64,000 bases of DNA from Blasia pusilla. Taxonomy: Eukaryota > Marchantiophyta > Marchantiopsida > Blasiales. The notes under the pieces were generated by a model. That model was given only the letters and a program-made list of their open reading frames with translations, ran no database searches and was not told where the DNA came from. The stretch is from contig CM114271.1 in NCBI GenBank assembly GCA_050084515.1, positions 54,994,001 to 55,058,000 on the forward strand. Reading direction: 5' to 3'. The position numbers and the translations under genes are program-made. Of the stretch, positions 63,640-64,000 are shown in pieces. How positions within the stretch are numbered: the stretch's first letter is position 1; every line of letters begins with the position of its first letter.

Positions 63640-64000
63640 GTAGGTCATGTCGGGTAGATATGATGTGTGCTATTTGGAGTTAGGGAGATTTAATGGCTAG
63701 CTGTGGGGGCCATTGTGCGGTCTTGATTGATGTCCATGCATGAGTTCATTTTTATATGTGTGTGGATCTACACTTGAGTTGGGAAGATAGATGTTGTGGT
63801 GTGGATGTGACCAGCGATGTGTATGCGCACGACAATTGTCACCTCTTAGTTAGCCGATAAGTAGAGTTCTACCATGTTGACAACATAGAGCGTCAGTGGG
63901 AGGTTTGGATGTACCTTTTTCCTAGGTGTCGGATGAGGTTGACAAAAAATCTGTTGTGTCATGAGCGTCATTTTTGACGATTTCCCTTCTTTGCTATTTC
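63640..64000 (+). mobile_element. 3' LTR of gypsy copy C, truncated by window end
   Basis: 63740-63812 resembles 540-620, and 63813-64000 resembles 1-190 (core motif, TTGTCACCTC, AGCCGATA, GTCGGATGAGGTTGA). The LTR start is within 63640-63750; its TATA region would lie beyond the window. Confidence 0.65.

Larger units (their letters stand above)
61800..64000 (+). mobile_element. Ty3/gypsy copy C, 5'-truncated, with PHD-tailed integrase and 3' LTR
   Basis: Starts in the end of RNase H (LHEYDFVIHRPG, about 61846-61881), then the linker, integrase zinc finger, decayed core, C-terminal tail with PHD finger, and a 3' LTR that runs off the window. Similar to copy A throughout, but its LTR matches 1-641 rather than the A/B tail, so it is a sister subfamily. 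Many stops break RNase H and the integrase core. Confidence 0.8.

Overview
This is nuclear DNA of a land plant. The three host genes have plant-type homology, and two of them are split by many short introns (about 100-400 bp). Long 5' leaders, long dinucleotide microsatellites and decayed Ty3/gypsy, Ty1/copia and hAT elements fill the rest. The divergence of the proteins and the short introns make me lean to a non-seed plant, probably a bryophyte; this is an impression, not a proof.

Host genes, all on the + strand. (1) 4996-15670: Listerin/LTN1, the E3 ubiquitin ligase of ribosome-associated quality control, 16 exons. (2) 36713-38305: cytosolic-type glucose-6-phosphate dehydrogenase with an intronless coding region and a probable 5'-UTR intron. 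(3) 52088-59085: a RAD16-like SNF2/RING DNA-repair ATPase, 17 exons, including two GC-AG introns. They serve protein quality control, NADPH supply and DNA repair; nothing suggests they act as a unit.

Mobile DNA. 1-640 is an LTR with a TATA box between hairpins. It cuts off a minus-strand copia element (641-2935). 16437-17722 is a fold-back of LTR sequence, followed by gypsy copy A (17727-21500, minus). 39625-41463 is a hAT-type transposase with one internal stop. 43243-48590 is gypsy copy B (+). 61800-64000 is gypsy copy C (+), running off the window. 30430-30900 may be a further LTR. Microsatellites lie at 21994-22144 (GA), 31059-31177 (CT) and 34203-34262 (TTCC).

The most interesting content is the gypsy family. 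Copy B carries gag, a retropepsin and then a DNA cytosine-5-methyltransferase-like domain (motif I at 48104-48136, catalytic Pro-Cys block at 48364-48459). Copies A and C end their integrase with a PHD-type zinc finger. A and B share leader sequence, so they belong to one family. The implied intact element is gag-PR-DNA methyltransferase-RT-RNase H-integrase-PHD: a retrotransposon with both a DNA-methylation writer and a histone-tail reader. No single copy here holds all parts; A and B have lost complementary segments. Most nonsense and zinc-ligand changes are of the C-to-T deamination type.

The remainder (about 22-30 kb, 48.6-51.9 kb, 59.1-61.8 kb) is mostly AT-rich sequence in which I recognise no gene.
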